Of a DNA stretch of 64,000 nt, positions 44,057 to 54,982 are shown in pieces (position 1 is the stretch's first letter; each line of letters begins with the position of its first letter). This stretch comes from Lachnospiraceae bacterium (GTDB taxonomy: Bacteria > Bacillota > Clostridia > Lachnospirales > Lachnospiraceae): the NCBI GenBank assembly GCA_022769625.1, contig JALEJP010000061.1, positions 1-64,000 of the forward strand. Reading direction: 5' to 3'. The notes below the pieces were generated by a model that was given only the letters and a program-made list of their open reading frames with translations, had not been told where the DNA came from and searched no databases. The position numbers were made by a program, and so were the translations under genes.

Positions 44057-44154
44057 AACCGGACGTTGAACGTGTTTCAGAAAAGTACACAGAACGTGTG
44101 AACAGTTGCTATGGACAGGGCAGAATAAGCCATTTGAGATGGAGGAATAGAAAT

Positions 44155-45084
44155 ATGAAGACGAGAGTGACGAAGCTTCTTGGAATCGAATATCCGATTA
44201 TACAGGGCGGCATGGCCTGGGTAGCAGAGCACAGACTGGCTGCTGCTGTCTCGGAGGCAGGCGGCTTTGGAATAATCGGCGCGGCAAATGCACCGGCAGA
44301 ATGGGTTCGGGAAGAAATTCGCAAGGCAAAAGAGCTGACGGATAAACCTTTTGGCGTCAACATCATGCTCTTGAGCCAGCATGCAGAGGAGATCGCAAAG
44401 GTGGTAGCGGAGGAAGGCGTAAAGGCGGTTACAACCGGTGCGGGAAATCCGGAGAAATATATGGAAATGTGGAAAAATGCAGGTATCCGTGTGATTCCGG
44501 TGGTAGCCTCCGTTGCCATGGCAAAGAGAATGCAGAGAGCCGGAGCGGATGCAGTGGTTGCTGAGGGCATGGAGTCCGGAGGACATATCGGATCACAGAC
44601 AACAATCACACTGGTTCCACAGGTGGTGGACGCCGTTGATATTCCGGTGATTGCAGCAGGCGGTATCGCAGATGGCAGAGGCTTTGCGGCAGCCAGGATG
44701 CTGGGTGCTGAGGCGGTACAGATGGGAACACGTTTTATTGTATCCGAAGAGTCAGTGGTACATCAGAATTATAAGGACAGAGTCCTGAAGGCAAAGGATA
44801 TTGATTCGGAAGTGACCGGTACCACAACGGGACATCCGGTGCGCTGTCTGAGAAATCAGATGACGAGGGAATATCTGAAGAAGGAAAAAGAAGGTGCTTC
44901 TTTTGAGGAACTGGAGCTTCTCACCCTCGGTTCCCTCCGCAAGGCAGTCGTTGAGGGTGACACGGTACATGGGACAGTCATGGCTGGCCAGAGTGCCGGA
45001 ATGGTAGTAAAACAGCAGACCTGTAGGGAAATGATTCTGGAAATCATGGAACAGGCAGAAGAGCTTCTGAAGTGCCAGGCGTAA
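44155..45084 (+). CDS. fabK: Enoyl-ACP reductase II
   Basis: LLGIEYPIIQGGMAWVAEHRLAAAVSEAGGFGIIGAAN; MESGGHIGSQTT. Confidence 0.93.
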   Translation: MKTRVTKLLGIEYPIIQGGMAWVAEHRLAAAVSEAGGFGIIGAANAPAEWVREEIRKAKELTDKPFGVNIMLLSQHAEEIAKVVAEEGVKAVTTGAGNPEKYMEMWKNAGIRVIPVVASVAMAKRMQRAGADAVVAEGMESGGHIGSQTTITLVPQVVDAVDIPVIAAGGIADGRGFAAARMLGAEAVQMGTRFIVSEESVVHQNYKDRVLKAKDIDSEVTGTTTGHPVRCLRNQMTREYLKKEKEGASFEELELLTLGSLRKAVVEGDTVHGTVMAGQSAGMVVKQQTCREMILEIMEQAEELLKCQA

Positions 45085-45141
45085 ATGGTGCAGAGTAATC
45101 ACAGCAGAATTGCCTGACAGAGACGATGAGAGGAGAAACGA

Positions 45142-46059
45142 ATGAGCAGGATTGCGTTTGTATTCCCGGGACAGGGAGCCCAGTATATTGGAATGGGCAG
45201 AGAATTTTACGAAAGCAGTAAATCGGCGAAAGAGGTGTTTGAACTGGCGTCTGAGGCGACGGGACTGGATATTCCGGCACTTTGTTTTGAGGAGAATGAC
45301 AGACTTGATGTGACGGAATATACACAGGCAGCCATGCTGGCCTGTGAGGCGGCGATTTTAAGAGCCGTGCAGGAAGCAGGAATCGTCCCGGAAGTGAACG
45401 CCGGACTGAGCCTTGGGGAATACGGCGCACTGATCGCCTCCGGTGCATTGACGATGGAGGAGGCATTTCGGGTCGTCCGGAAAAGAGGGATTTTCATGCA
45501 GGAAGCCGTGCCGGTTGGGGGAGCCATGGCAGCGGTCATCGGCATGGATGGAGAAAAAATTGCAGGTATCTGTGAAGAGACGGATGGGATGGTTACCGTA
45601 GCGAATTACAATTGTCCGGGCCAGGTGGTGATCACAGGTGAGGAGAAGGCAGTTGATGCAGCCGGGGCGGCATTAAAAGAAGCCGGAGCAAGAAGGGTAA
45701 TTCCATTGAACGTGAGTGGTCCGTTCCATTCTCCGATGCTTCAGAAAGCAGGAGAGCAGCTTGGCATGGTGCTTGAGGATGTGACCGTACACGATATTGC
45801 CATTCCCTATGTGGCAAATGTCACAGCAGAGTATGTAACAGAGAAAAATCAGGTGAAAGAACTGTTATCCAGACAGGTGGCAGCATCGGTATGCTGGCAG
45901 CAGAGTGTGGAGAACATGCTGAGTCAGGGTGTGGATACCTTCCTGGAAATTGGTCCGGGAAAAACATTAACAGGGTTTTTGAAAAAAATCGACCGTAATG
46001 CAGTCGGATTACATATAGAAAAACCGGAGGATCTGGAAGAGATACTCCGTAAGCTTTGA
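45142..46059 (+). CDS. fabD: Malonyl-CoA-ACP transacylase
   Basis: FVFPGQGAQYIGMG; NAGLSLGEYGALIASG. Confidence 0.95.
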   Translation: MSRIAFVFPGQGAQYIGMGREFYESSKSAKEVFELASEATGLDIPALCFEENDRLDVTEYTQAAMLACEAAILRAVQEAGIVPEVNAGLSLGEYGALIASGALTMEEAFRVVRKRGIFMQEAVPVGGAMAAVIGMDGEKIAGICEETDGMVTVANYNCPGQVVITGEEKAVDAAGAALKEAGARRVIPLNVSGPFHSPMLQKAGEQLGMVLEDVTVHDIAIPYVANVTAEYVTEKNQVKELLSRQVAASVCWQQSVENMLSQGVDTFLEIGPGKTLTGFLKKIDRNAVGLHIEKPEDLEEILRKL

Positions 46060-46084
46060 GACGGCAGCGGGAAAGGAGAAAGGA

Positions 46085-46825
46085 ATGCTGGAAGGAAAAA
46101 TTGCCCTGGTGACAGGTGCATCTAGAGGAATCGGCAGAGAAATTGCTCTGTCGCTGGCAGGCAGACGTGCCTTTGTGATCGTAAATTATAATGGTTCCAG
46201 AGAACGGGCAGAAGAAACCGTGCATGAGATTGAAAAAATCGGCGGGAAAGCAGTCGCCTTCCCGTGTGATGTATCAGATTTTGCAGCTACCGAACAGATG
46301 ATGAAGGAGCTTGTTAAGACCTACGGAAAGATCGATATCCTGGTAAACAACGCCGGGATTACCAGAGATGGGCTGATCATGCGCATGAGTGAGGAGGATT
46401 TTGACCGTGTCATTGCGACCAATCTGAAAGGTGCCTTTAACACGATCCGTCATCTTTCCCGTCAGATGTTAAAGCAGAAAAGTGGAAGAATTATCAACAT
46501 TGCCTCTGTTTCCGGCGTTCTTGGAAATGCAGGACAGGCAAATTATGCGGCATCCAAAGCAGGTGTAATCGGCCTGACAAAGACCATGGCCAGAGAACTG
46601 GCAGGCAGAGGCATTACCGTCAATGCAGTGGCACCTGGATTTATTGATACGGACATGACGAAAGTTTTGCCGGAAGCAGTAAAAACAGCAGTGACAGAGG
46701 AGATTCCGATGAAGCGGTTTGGTGAGACAAAGGATGTGGCGGAAGCAGTGGTATTTTTGGCGTCGGATGCGGCATCTTACATCACGGGGCAGGTGCTCTG
46801 TGTGGACGGCGGCATGGCAATGTAA
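46085..46825 (+). CDS. fabG: 3-oxoacyl-ACP reductase
   Basis: ALVTGASRGIGREIA; YAASKAGVIGLTK. Confidence 0.95.
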   Translation: MLEGKIALVTGASRGIGREIALSLAGRRAFVIVNYNGSRERAEETVHEIEKIGGKAVAFPCDVSDFAATEQMMKELVKTYGKIDILVNNAGITRDGLIMRMSEEDFDRVIATNLKGAFNTIRHLSRQMLKQKSGRIINIASVSGVLGNAGQANYAASKAGVIGLTKTMARELAGRGITVNAVAPGFIDTDMTKVLPEAVKTAVTEEIPMKRFGETKDVAEAVVFLASDAASYITGQVLCVDGGMAM

Positions 46826-46848
46826 AAACAGATTGGAGAGAACAGAAC

Positions 46849-48090
46849 ATGAAAAGAGTAGTAGTAACCGGAATGGGTGCAGTGACACCCATTGGAATTG
46901 GTATAGAGGATTTCTGGAAAGGAATCCGGGAAAACAGGACAGGATTTGACAAAATCACAAAATTTGACACGACAGGCTTTAAAGCAAGTCTTGCTGCTGA
47001 AATTAAGGATTTTGATCCGAAGATGTTTATGGATCCCAAATCTGCAAAGCGTATGGAGCTGTTCTGCCAGTATGCAGTGGCAGCAGCAAAGGAGGCTCTG
47101 GAAAATTCCGGTCTGGATATGGAAAAAGAAGATCCTTACCGGATTGGCTGTTATGTGGGTTCCGGTATCGGAAGTCTGCAGGCTATGGAGCGTGAGCATA
47201 AACGGCTTCTGGAGCGCGGTGCTTCCAGAATCAACCCGCTGCTGGTGCCGCTGATGATCTCCAATATGGCATGTGGAAATGTTTCCATTCAGTTTGGACT
47301 GAAAGGAAAGAGTCTGAATGTGGTAACAGCGTGTGCTACAGGAACACATTCCATCGGGGAAGCCTATCGCAGTATTCAGGCGGGTGATGCGGATGCCATT
47401 GTTGCAGGTGGTACGGAGGCAGCAATCTGCCCCATGGGTGTGGGCGGATTTTCCGCGCTGACGGCGCTTTCTTCCGCCACCGATCCGAAGCGCTGTTCCA
47501 TTCCATTCGATAAAGACCGGAGCGGTTTTATCATGGGAGAGGGAGCAGGTGCTGTCGTGCTGGAGGAGCTGGAGCATGCAAAAGCGCGCGGCGCCAGAAT
47601 TCTGGCAGAAGTTGTGGGATATGGATGTACCAGTGATGCATACCATATCACATCTCCGGCTGAGGATGGTGAGGGCGCAGCAAGAGCCATGGGTGATGCA
47701 GTCAAAGAGGCCGATATTGCACCGGAAGAGCTTACCTACATCAATGCCCATGGAACAAGTACTCATCACAATGATCTGTTTGAGACAAGGGCAATTAAGA
47801 AAACCTTCGGTGAGCATGCATATCATATCCGGGTTAATTCCACGAAATCTATGGTGGGTCATATGCTGGGCGCAGCCGGTGCAGTGGAGTTTATCACCTG
47901 CGTAAAAGAGCTGGAGGAAGGATATATTCACCCAACGGTGGGATTTGAGTCCGCAGAGGAGGAAATGGATCTGAATTATGTTCCGAAGACTGGAATTGAG
48001 GAGACATTTGATTATGCACTGAGCAATTCCTTCGGATTCGGAGGTCACAATGCAAGTATTCTGGTGAAGAGATACAGGGAGGAGCAGTAA
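46849..48090 (+). CDS. fabF: Beta-ketoacyl-ACP synthase II
   Basis: VTACATGTHSIGEAYR; YINAHGTSTHHND; STKSMVGHMLGAAGAVE. Confidence 0.95.
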   Translation: MKRVVVTGMGAVTPIGIGIEDFWKGIRENRTGFDKITKFDTTGFKASLAAEIKDFDPKMFMDPKSAKRMELFCQYAVAAAKEALENSGLDMEKEDPYRIGCYVGSGIGSLQAMEREHKRLLERGASRINPLLVPLMISNMACGNVSIQFGLKGKSLNVVTACATGTHSIGEAYRSIQAGDADAIVAGGTEAAICPMGVGGFSALTALSSATDPKRCSIPFDKDRSGFIMGEGAGAVVLEELEHAKARGARILAEVVGYGCTSDAYHITSPAEDGEGAARAMGDAVKEADIAPEELTYINAHGTSTHHNDLFETRAIKKTFGEHAYHIRVNSTKSMVGHMLGAAGAVEFITCVKELEEGYIHPTVGFESAEEEMDLNYVPKTGIEETFDYALSNSFGFGGHNASILVKRYREEQ

Positions 48091-48509
48091 TGGAGCTTGA
48101 GAATATTCTGAAACTGATCGATAAAGTTTCCGTCTCTGGTCTCACTGAGTTTACACTGGAGGAAGGGAATCTTCAGCTGTCCATGAAAAAAGAAGAAATG
48201 CCGGTCAAAAATGTGACAACAAGCGTGGAAGTGAAGGGTGCGGAGAACGTACCGACACCGGTTATGGAAGAAGAGGGAAATCAGGTAACCTCTCCTCTGG
48301 TTGGAACCTTTTACCTGGCACCGTCACCGGATGCGGCACCTTTTGTAAACATCGGTGACACGGTGAAAAAAGGACAGACCCTTGGAATTATCGAGGCAAT
48401 GAAACTGATGAATGAGATTGAGTGTGAGTACGATGGAGTTGTTGCGGATGTACTGGTGAAAAACGGTGAAATGGTGGAATATGGCCAGCCGCTTTTTGTC
48501 ATCCGTTGA
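48090..48509 (+). CDS. accB: Biotin carboxyl carrier protein
   Basis: IIEAMKLMNEIE biotinylation motif. Confidence 0.95.
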   Translation: MELENILKLIDKVSVSGLTEFTLEEGNLQLSMKKEEMPVKNVTTSVEVKGAENVPTPVMEEEGNQVTSPLVGTFYLAPSPDAAPFVNIGDTVKKGQTLGIIEAMKLMNEIECEYDGVVADVLVKNGEMVEYGQPLFVIR

Positions 48510-48551
48510 CCGCACAGAGACAGGGCGGAAGTACGCCGGGAGGAAATAAAT

Positions 48552-48980
48552 ATGTCAATACTGACTACAAAGGAAATTATGGAGATTATTCCACACAGAC
48601 AGCCGATGCTTCTGATTGACACGATGGAAGAACTGGAACCTGGTGTGCGTGGTATCGGAAAAAAATGTGTCAGCTTTAATGAGCCGTATTTTTCAGGTCA
48701 TTTTCCGCAGGAACCGGTTATGCCAGGGGTCCTGATGATCGAGGCGCTGGCACAGGTGGGGGCGGTTGTCATGCTGTCCTGTCCGGAATATAAGGGAAAA
48801 ACGGCTTATTTTGGAGCCATCAACAATGCAAAATTCCGCCGTAAGGTGGTGCCTGGCGATGTGCTGATGCTGGAAGTGGAAATGATACGAAAAAAAGGAA
48901 GCATCGGAATTGGTAAGGCAACGGCAACGGTAGAGGGTAAAGTGGCTGTTTCGGCAGAGCTGACATTTGCGATCGGATAG
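48552..48980 (+). CDS. fabZ: 3-hydroxyacyl-ACP dehydratase
   Basis: IIPHRQPMLLIDTM; FSGHFPQEPVMPGVLMIEALAQ. Confidence 0.95.
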   Translation: MSILTTKEIMEIIPHRQPMLLIDTMEELEPGVRGIGKKCVSFNEPYFSGHFPQEPVMPGVLMIEALAQVGAVVMLSCPEYKGKTAYFGAINNAKFRRKVVPGDVLMLEVEMIRKKGSIGIGKATATVEGKVAVSAELTFAIG

Positions 48981-49042
48981 GAAGCTCTGGTACAGAAAAC
49001 GTGTCCGGGCAGCGACATCGGACAAATTTGGGAGAGAAAAGT

Positions 49043-50389
49043 ATGTTTCAGAAAATATTGATTGCAAATCGCGGTGAGATTGCAGTGCGCATCATCCGTG
49101 CCTGCAGGGAATTGGGAATCCGCACAGTGGCTGTCTATTCCGAGGCAGACAGAGAAGCATTGCATGCACAGCTTGCGGACGAAGCCATCTGTATCGGTCC
49201 GGCCCCTGCAGCAGACAGTTATCTGGATATGGAGCGTATCATCAGTGCCTGCATCGCGGTAAAAGCAGATGCCATCCATCCGGGATTTGGATTTCTTTCG
49301 GAGAACAGCAAGTTTGCCAGAATGTGCAGAAAATGTCACATCACCTTTATCGGTCCTTCCCCGGAGATCATTGACCGTATGGGAAATAAATCCGAGGCGC
49401 GAAACACCATGAGCAAAGCAGGTGTTCCGGTTGTACCTGGTACAAAGGAGCCGGTAAAGGATGTACAGACGGCAAGACATTTCGCGCGGGAGATCGGATA
49501 TCCGGTGATGATAAAGGCTTCTTCCGGCGGCGGTGGAAAGGGTATGCGTATTGCGGAAAGTGATCTGGATTTTGCGGAAAACTTCCAGATGGCGCAGATG
49601 GAATCCATGCGTGGATTTGGCGATGATACCATGTATATTGAAAAATATGTGAAAGATCCGAAGCATATCGAATTTCAGATCATTGCAGACAAATTTGGAA
49701 ATGTGGTTCAGCTTGGAGAGCGTGACTGTTCCATACAGCGAAATCATCAGAAGGTCATCGAGGAATCGCCCTGTGCCATTCTGAATGAAAAGCTCAGAAA
49801 AGAAATGGGTGAGACGGCTGTGCGCGCTGCAAAAGCGGCACACTATGAGAATGCAGGAACCATCGAGTTTTTGCTGGATAAAGACCGCAATTATTATTTC
49901 ATCGAGATGAATACCCGTATTCAGGTGGAGCATCCGGTGACCGAGATGGTATCCGGTGTGGATCTTATTAAAGAACAGATCTATGTGGCAGCCGGTATGC
50001 CGTTGAGTGTCACACAGGAGGATATCAGACTGAACGGACATGCCATCGAGTGCCGCATCAATGCGGAGAATCCGGAAAAGAATTTTATGCCCTGTCCGGG
50101 TACCATCGGACAGGTACATCTGCCGGGGGGATTTGGTGTCCGTGTTGACACGGCAGTCTACAGTGGATATGAGATTCCGCCCTATTATGATTCCATGATC
50201 GCAAAAGTGATCGTTCATGACAGAACGAGAGCAGGGGCGATTCACAAGATGCGCAGTACACTGGGAGAGCTGATTCTGGAGGGAATTACCACAAATGTGG
50301 ATTTTCAGTACGAAATATTAAATAACCGTGATTTTTGTGCGGGAGATTTTGATACCTCATTTATTGAGAAAAATATGGGGAGCAGATAA
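49043..50389 (+). CDS. accC: Acetyl-CoA carboxylase biotin carboxylase subunit
   Basis: MFQKILIANRGEIAVRIIRACRELGI; KASSGGGGKGMRI. Confidence 0.95.
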   Translation: MFQKILIANRGEIAVRIIRACRELGIRTVAVYSEADREALHAQLADEAICIGPAPAADSYLDMERIISACIAVKADAIHPGFGFLSENSKFARMCRKCHITFIGPSPEIIDRMGNKSEARNTMSKAGVPVVPGTKEPVKDVQTARHFAREIGYPVMIKASSGGGGKGMRIAESDLDFAENFQMAQMESMRGFGDDTMYIEKYVKDPKHIEFQIIADKFGNVVQLGERDCSIQRNHQKVIEESPCAILNEKLRKEMGETAVRAAKAAHYENAGTIEFLLDKDRNYYFIEMNTRIQVEHPVTEMVSGVDLIKEQIYVAAGMPLSVTQEDIRLNGHAIECRINAENPEKNFMPCPGTIGQVHLPGGFGVRVDTAVYSGYEIPPYYDSMIAKVIVHDRTRAGAIHKMRSTLGELILEGITTNVDFQYEILNNRDFCAGDFDTSFIEKNMGSR

Positions 50390-50469
50390 TAAAACATCCG
50401 TGCGAATCATAAAACAGGCAGAAAAAAGATGTGCAAGACAAAATAGCCGTCAGCTTTGGAGGTTTATCT

Positions 50470-52227
50470 ATGGCAATTTTCAAATCAATGTTTAAAAAGA
50501 CTTCCTACATTAATCTGGATTCTGGTTCAGAGTCGGAAGAAAAGGATGGCACCGGGACAAAGCAGCCGAAGGAACCGTCCGTTCCGGAAGGGCTCTGGGT
50601 CAAATGTCCCAAATGCGGAAAGATGATCTATCGCGATGATATCAGAGAAAACTTCTATGCCTGTCCCAAATGCGGCGGCTACTTCCGGATTAAGACGAGA
50701 ACAAGAATCCGTCTTGTCCTGGATAAAGGAAGCTTTGAAGAATGGGGCACGGATATTCCGGACAAAAATCCTCTGGACTTCCCGCAATACGAAGAAAAGC
50801 TGGAAAATACAAGGGAGAAAACAGGCTTAAGGGAAGCAATTACCATCGGAAAAGGCAGCATCTGTGGACAGGAGACTGTTTTTGGTGTCTGTGATGCAAG
50901 ATTTCTGATGGGAAGCATGGGATATGCAGTAGGAGAACGTATCACCCAGGCCGTGGAACGTGCGACGAAGGAGCGTCTTCCGGTTATTCTTTTCTGCTGT
51001 TCCGGCGGGGCCAGAATGCAGGAGGGAATCGTATCTCTGATGCAGATGGCCAAAACTTCTGCGGCACTGAAACGCCACTCGGAGGCCGGATTTCTCTATG
51101 TTCCGGTGCTGACCGATCCCACAACAGGCGGGGTAACAGCAAGCTTTGCCATGCTGGGCGATATCATTCTGGCAGAGCCGGGCGCTCTGATCGGATTTGC
51201 AGGCCCGAGAGTTATTTCGCAGACCATCGGTGAAAAGCTGCCGGAAGGCTTTCAGAGAGCGGAGTTTCTGGTAGAAAAGGGTATCATTGACGGTATTGTG
51301 GAGCGCAAAAATCTGCGAAACACTTTGTCTGCCCTGCTTGCCATGCACAAAACAGAAGTGTCTGGCATGGAGTTTGACCGGATGTATGATTTTGAGGATA
51401 CGGCCCGCTCCGTACAGGCGGAACAGAAGGACAGGGAAGTCACGAAACGAAGCGCCTGGGAGCGTGTAAAGCTGTCACGCAGCCAGTCAAGGTGTACGGC
51501 GCGAGATTACATAGAAGCCGTTTTTGATGATTTTCTGGAGCTTCACGGGGACAGAGCCTTTCGGGATGATGGTGCCATCGTTGGCGGAGTTGCCACCCTG
51601 GATGGGATGCCGGTCACAGTGATCGGTCAGCAGAAGGGAAGAAGCACAAAAGAAAACATCAGCTGCAATTTTGGCATGGTGTCTCCGGAAGGTTACCGGA
51701 AAGCCCTGCGTCTCATGAAACAGGCGGAGAAATTTCACCGCCCCATCGTCTGCTTTGTGGATACCCCGGGCGCAGCCTGCGGAATCGGTGCAGAGGAGCG
51801 GGGACAGGGTGAAGCAATCGCAAGAAATCTGTATGAGATGTCAGATTTGAAGGTTCCCGTTCTGAGTATCGTGATCGGCGAGGGCGGAAGCGGCGGAGCG
51901 CTTGGACTGGCTGTTGCCAACGAAGTGTGGATGATGGAAAACGCGACTTATTCCATCCTGTCCCCGGAAGGTTTTGCCTCGATTTTGTGGAAAGACGGAA
52001 AGCGTGCAAAAGAAGCTTCCGGAATCATGAAGATCACGGCAGAAGATTTAAAAGAGCTTGGTGTGATCGAATGGATCGTTCCGGAAAAAGAACCGGCGGA
52101 GAGTAAAAATCTGAAAGAGATTGCAGAGAATATGAAGCTGCACATGAAAGATTTCTTTTACCGCCAGGCAGGCAAAACAGGTGAGGAGCTGGCTTTGGAG
52201 CGCTACGGGAGATTTCGTGTCATGTAG
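50470..52227 (+). CDS. accDA: Fused acetyl-CoA carboxylase carboxyltransferase beta-alpha (AccD-AccA)
   Basis: N-terminal AccD zinc ribbon [12 protein letters not shown]...CPKCGGYF, then Acc[18 protein letters not shown]...[21 protein letters not shown] in one ORF. Confidence 0.93.
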   Translation: MAIFKSMFKKTSYINLDSGSESEEKDGTGTKQPKEPSVPEGLWVKCPKCGKMIYRDDIRENFYACPKCGGYFRIKTRTRIRLVLDKGSFEEWGTDIPDKNPLDFPQYEEKLENTREKTGLREAITIGKGSICGQETVFGVCDARFLMGSMGYAVGERITQAVERATKERLPVILFCCSGGARMQEGIVSLMQMAKTSAALKRHSEAGFLYVPVLTDPTTGGVTASFAMLGDIILAEPGALIGFAGPRVISQTIGEKLPEGFQRAEFLVEKGIIDGIVERKNLRNTLSALLAMHKTEVSGMEFDRMYDFEDTARSVQAEQKDREVTKRSAWERVKLSRSQSRCTARDYIEAVFDDFLELHGDRAFRDDGAIVGGVATLDGMPVTVIGQQKGRSTKENISCNFGMVSPEGYRKALRLMKQAEKFHRPIVCFVDTPGAACGIGAEERGQGEAIARNLYEMSDLKVPVLSIVIGEGGSGGALGLAVANEVWMMENATYSILSPEGFASILWKDGKRAKEASGIMKITAEDLKELGVIEWIVPEKEPAESKNLKEIAENMKLHMKDFFYRQAGKTGEELALERYGRFRVM

Positions 52228-52292
52228 GATACGGTATCTGTTCTCAGAAAAGAAAATACAGATGGTATCATACAGACAGGGAGGATAGGATT

Positions 52293-53354
52293 ATGAACAG
52301 AAAACCACTGATTATCGGAGATTTAACGGCAAAGCTGCCCATCATCCAGGGAGGAATGGGGGTTGGTATCAGCCTTTCCGGACTGGCCGGTGCGGTGGCG
52401 GCAAATGGCGGAATCGGAATCATCTCCACGGCACAGATCGGATACCGGGAGGCGGATTTTGAAGAACATCCGCTTGAGGCAAATCTGCGCGCCATCGGTC
52501 AGGAGTTAAAAAAAGCCCGGAAGATTGCGGAGGGCGGCATTGTGGGATGTAATATCATGGTTGCCACAAAACACTATACGGAATATGTAAAGGCGGCAGT
52601 GCAGGCTGGTGCGGATCTGATCATATCAGGTGCGGGTCTGCCGGAAAAACTGCCGGGTCTTACAGCAGGAAGCAAAACGAAAATTGCGCCCATCATCTCC
52701 ACAGAGAAAGCGGCGAAGGTTATTTTGCGGCTGTGGGATCGAAAATATAAGCGCATTCCGGATCTGATTGTGATCGAGGGACCAAAGGCAGGCGGTCATC
52801 TGGGATTTCGCCCGGAACAGCTTGCTGAGTTTACCAGGGAAAAATACGAAGAAGAAGTAAAAAAAATCCTGGATACGGTTCATCGTTTTGCGGAAAAATG
52901 CCGCGCAAGAATACCGGTTGTCCTTGCAGGCGGAATTTATGACCGGGCGGATCTGGATCATGCACTGGATCTTGGGGTGGACGGCGTACAGATGGGGACA
53001 AGGTTTGTGACGACCTGGGAATGTGATGCCGACATGGCATATAAGGAAACGTATCTGGCCTGTAAAAAAGAGGATGTGCGGATCGTGGAAAGCCCTGTGG
53101 GTATGCCGGGCAGAGCCATCAACAATGCGTTTCTTGAAAAAAAGAAAGAAAAAGGCATCCATGGAAAATGTTATCAGTGTCTGGAACACTGCAATCCGGC
53201 ACAGATACCTTACTGTATTACACGTGCGCTGATCCATGCGGCAAAAGGTGAGGTTGCGGATGGGCTGCTTTTCTGCGGGGAAAATGCGTGGAGGGCAGAA
53301 AAAATCGAACATGTGGCCGATATCATGCGGGAGCTTTCGCAGGATCCGGTTTAA
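52293..53354 (+). CDS. Nitronate monooxygenase/FabK-like flavoprotein
   Basis: LPIIQGGMGVGISLSGLAGAVAANGGIGIIST; IEGPKAGGHLGF; KCYQCLEHCNP. Confidence 0.9.
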   Translation: MNRKPLIIGDLTAKLPIIQGGMGVGISLSGLAGAVAANGGIGIISTAQIGYREADFEEHPLEANLRAIGQELKKARKIAEGGIVGCNIMVATKHYTEYVKAAVQAGADLIISGAGLPEKLPGLTAGSKTKIAPIISTEKAAKVILRLWDRKYKRIPDLIVIEGPKAGGHLGFRPEQLAEFTREKYEEEVKKILDTVHRFAEKCRARIPVVLAGGIYDRADLDHALDLGVDGVQMGTRFVTTWECDADMAYKETYLACKKEDVRIVESPVGMPGRAINNAFLEKKKEKGIHGKCYQCLEHCNPAQIPYCITRALIHAAKGEVADGLLFCGENAWRAEKIEHVADIMRELSQDPV

Positions 53355-53361
53355 GAAAAGG

Positions 53362-53415
53362 GAAACAGAGCTTTGGGCAGCCCGGGAGAATGCTGCCTGA
53401 AACTCTGTTTTTTTT
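53362..53415 (+). terminator. Intrinsic terminator ending the fab operon
   Basis: AAACAGAG..GGGCAGC..GCTGCC..CTCTGTTTTTTTT. Confidence 0.85.
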
Positions 53416-53527
53416 CTGTACAAATTTCAAAACTCAGTATATAATGGTAGCCGGGTAAAACCGCAGCGGAGCGAAAAGCAATCCGCTCAGGGCGGATTTT
53501 TGAATAAAACAGCTTGAGGAGGAAATT

Positions 53528-54979
<1,452 letters not shown>

Positions 54980-54982
54980 TCT

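Noticed and set aside
53455-53525. T-box leader upstream of gltX
   Set aside because: No GGGTGGTACCGCG-like antiterminator box; only a short GC-rich hairpin.
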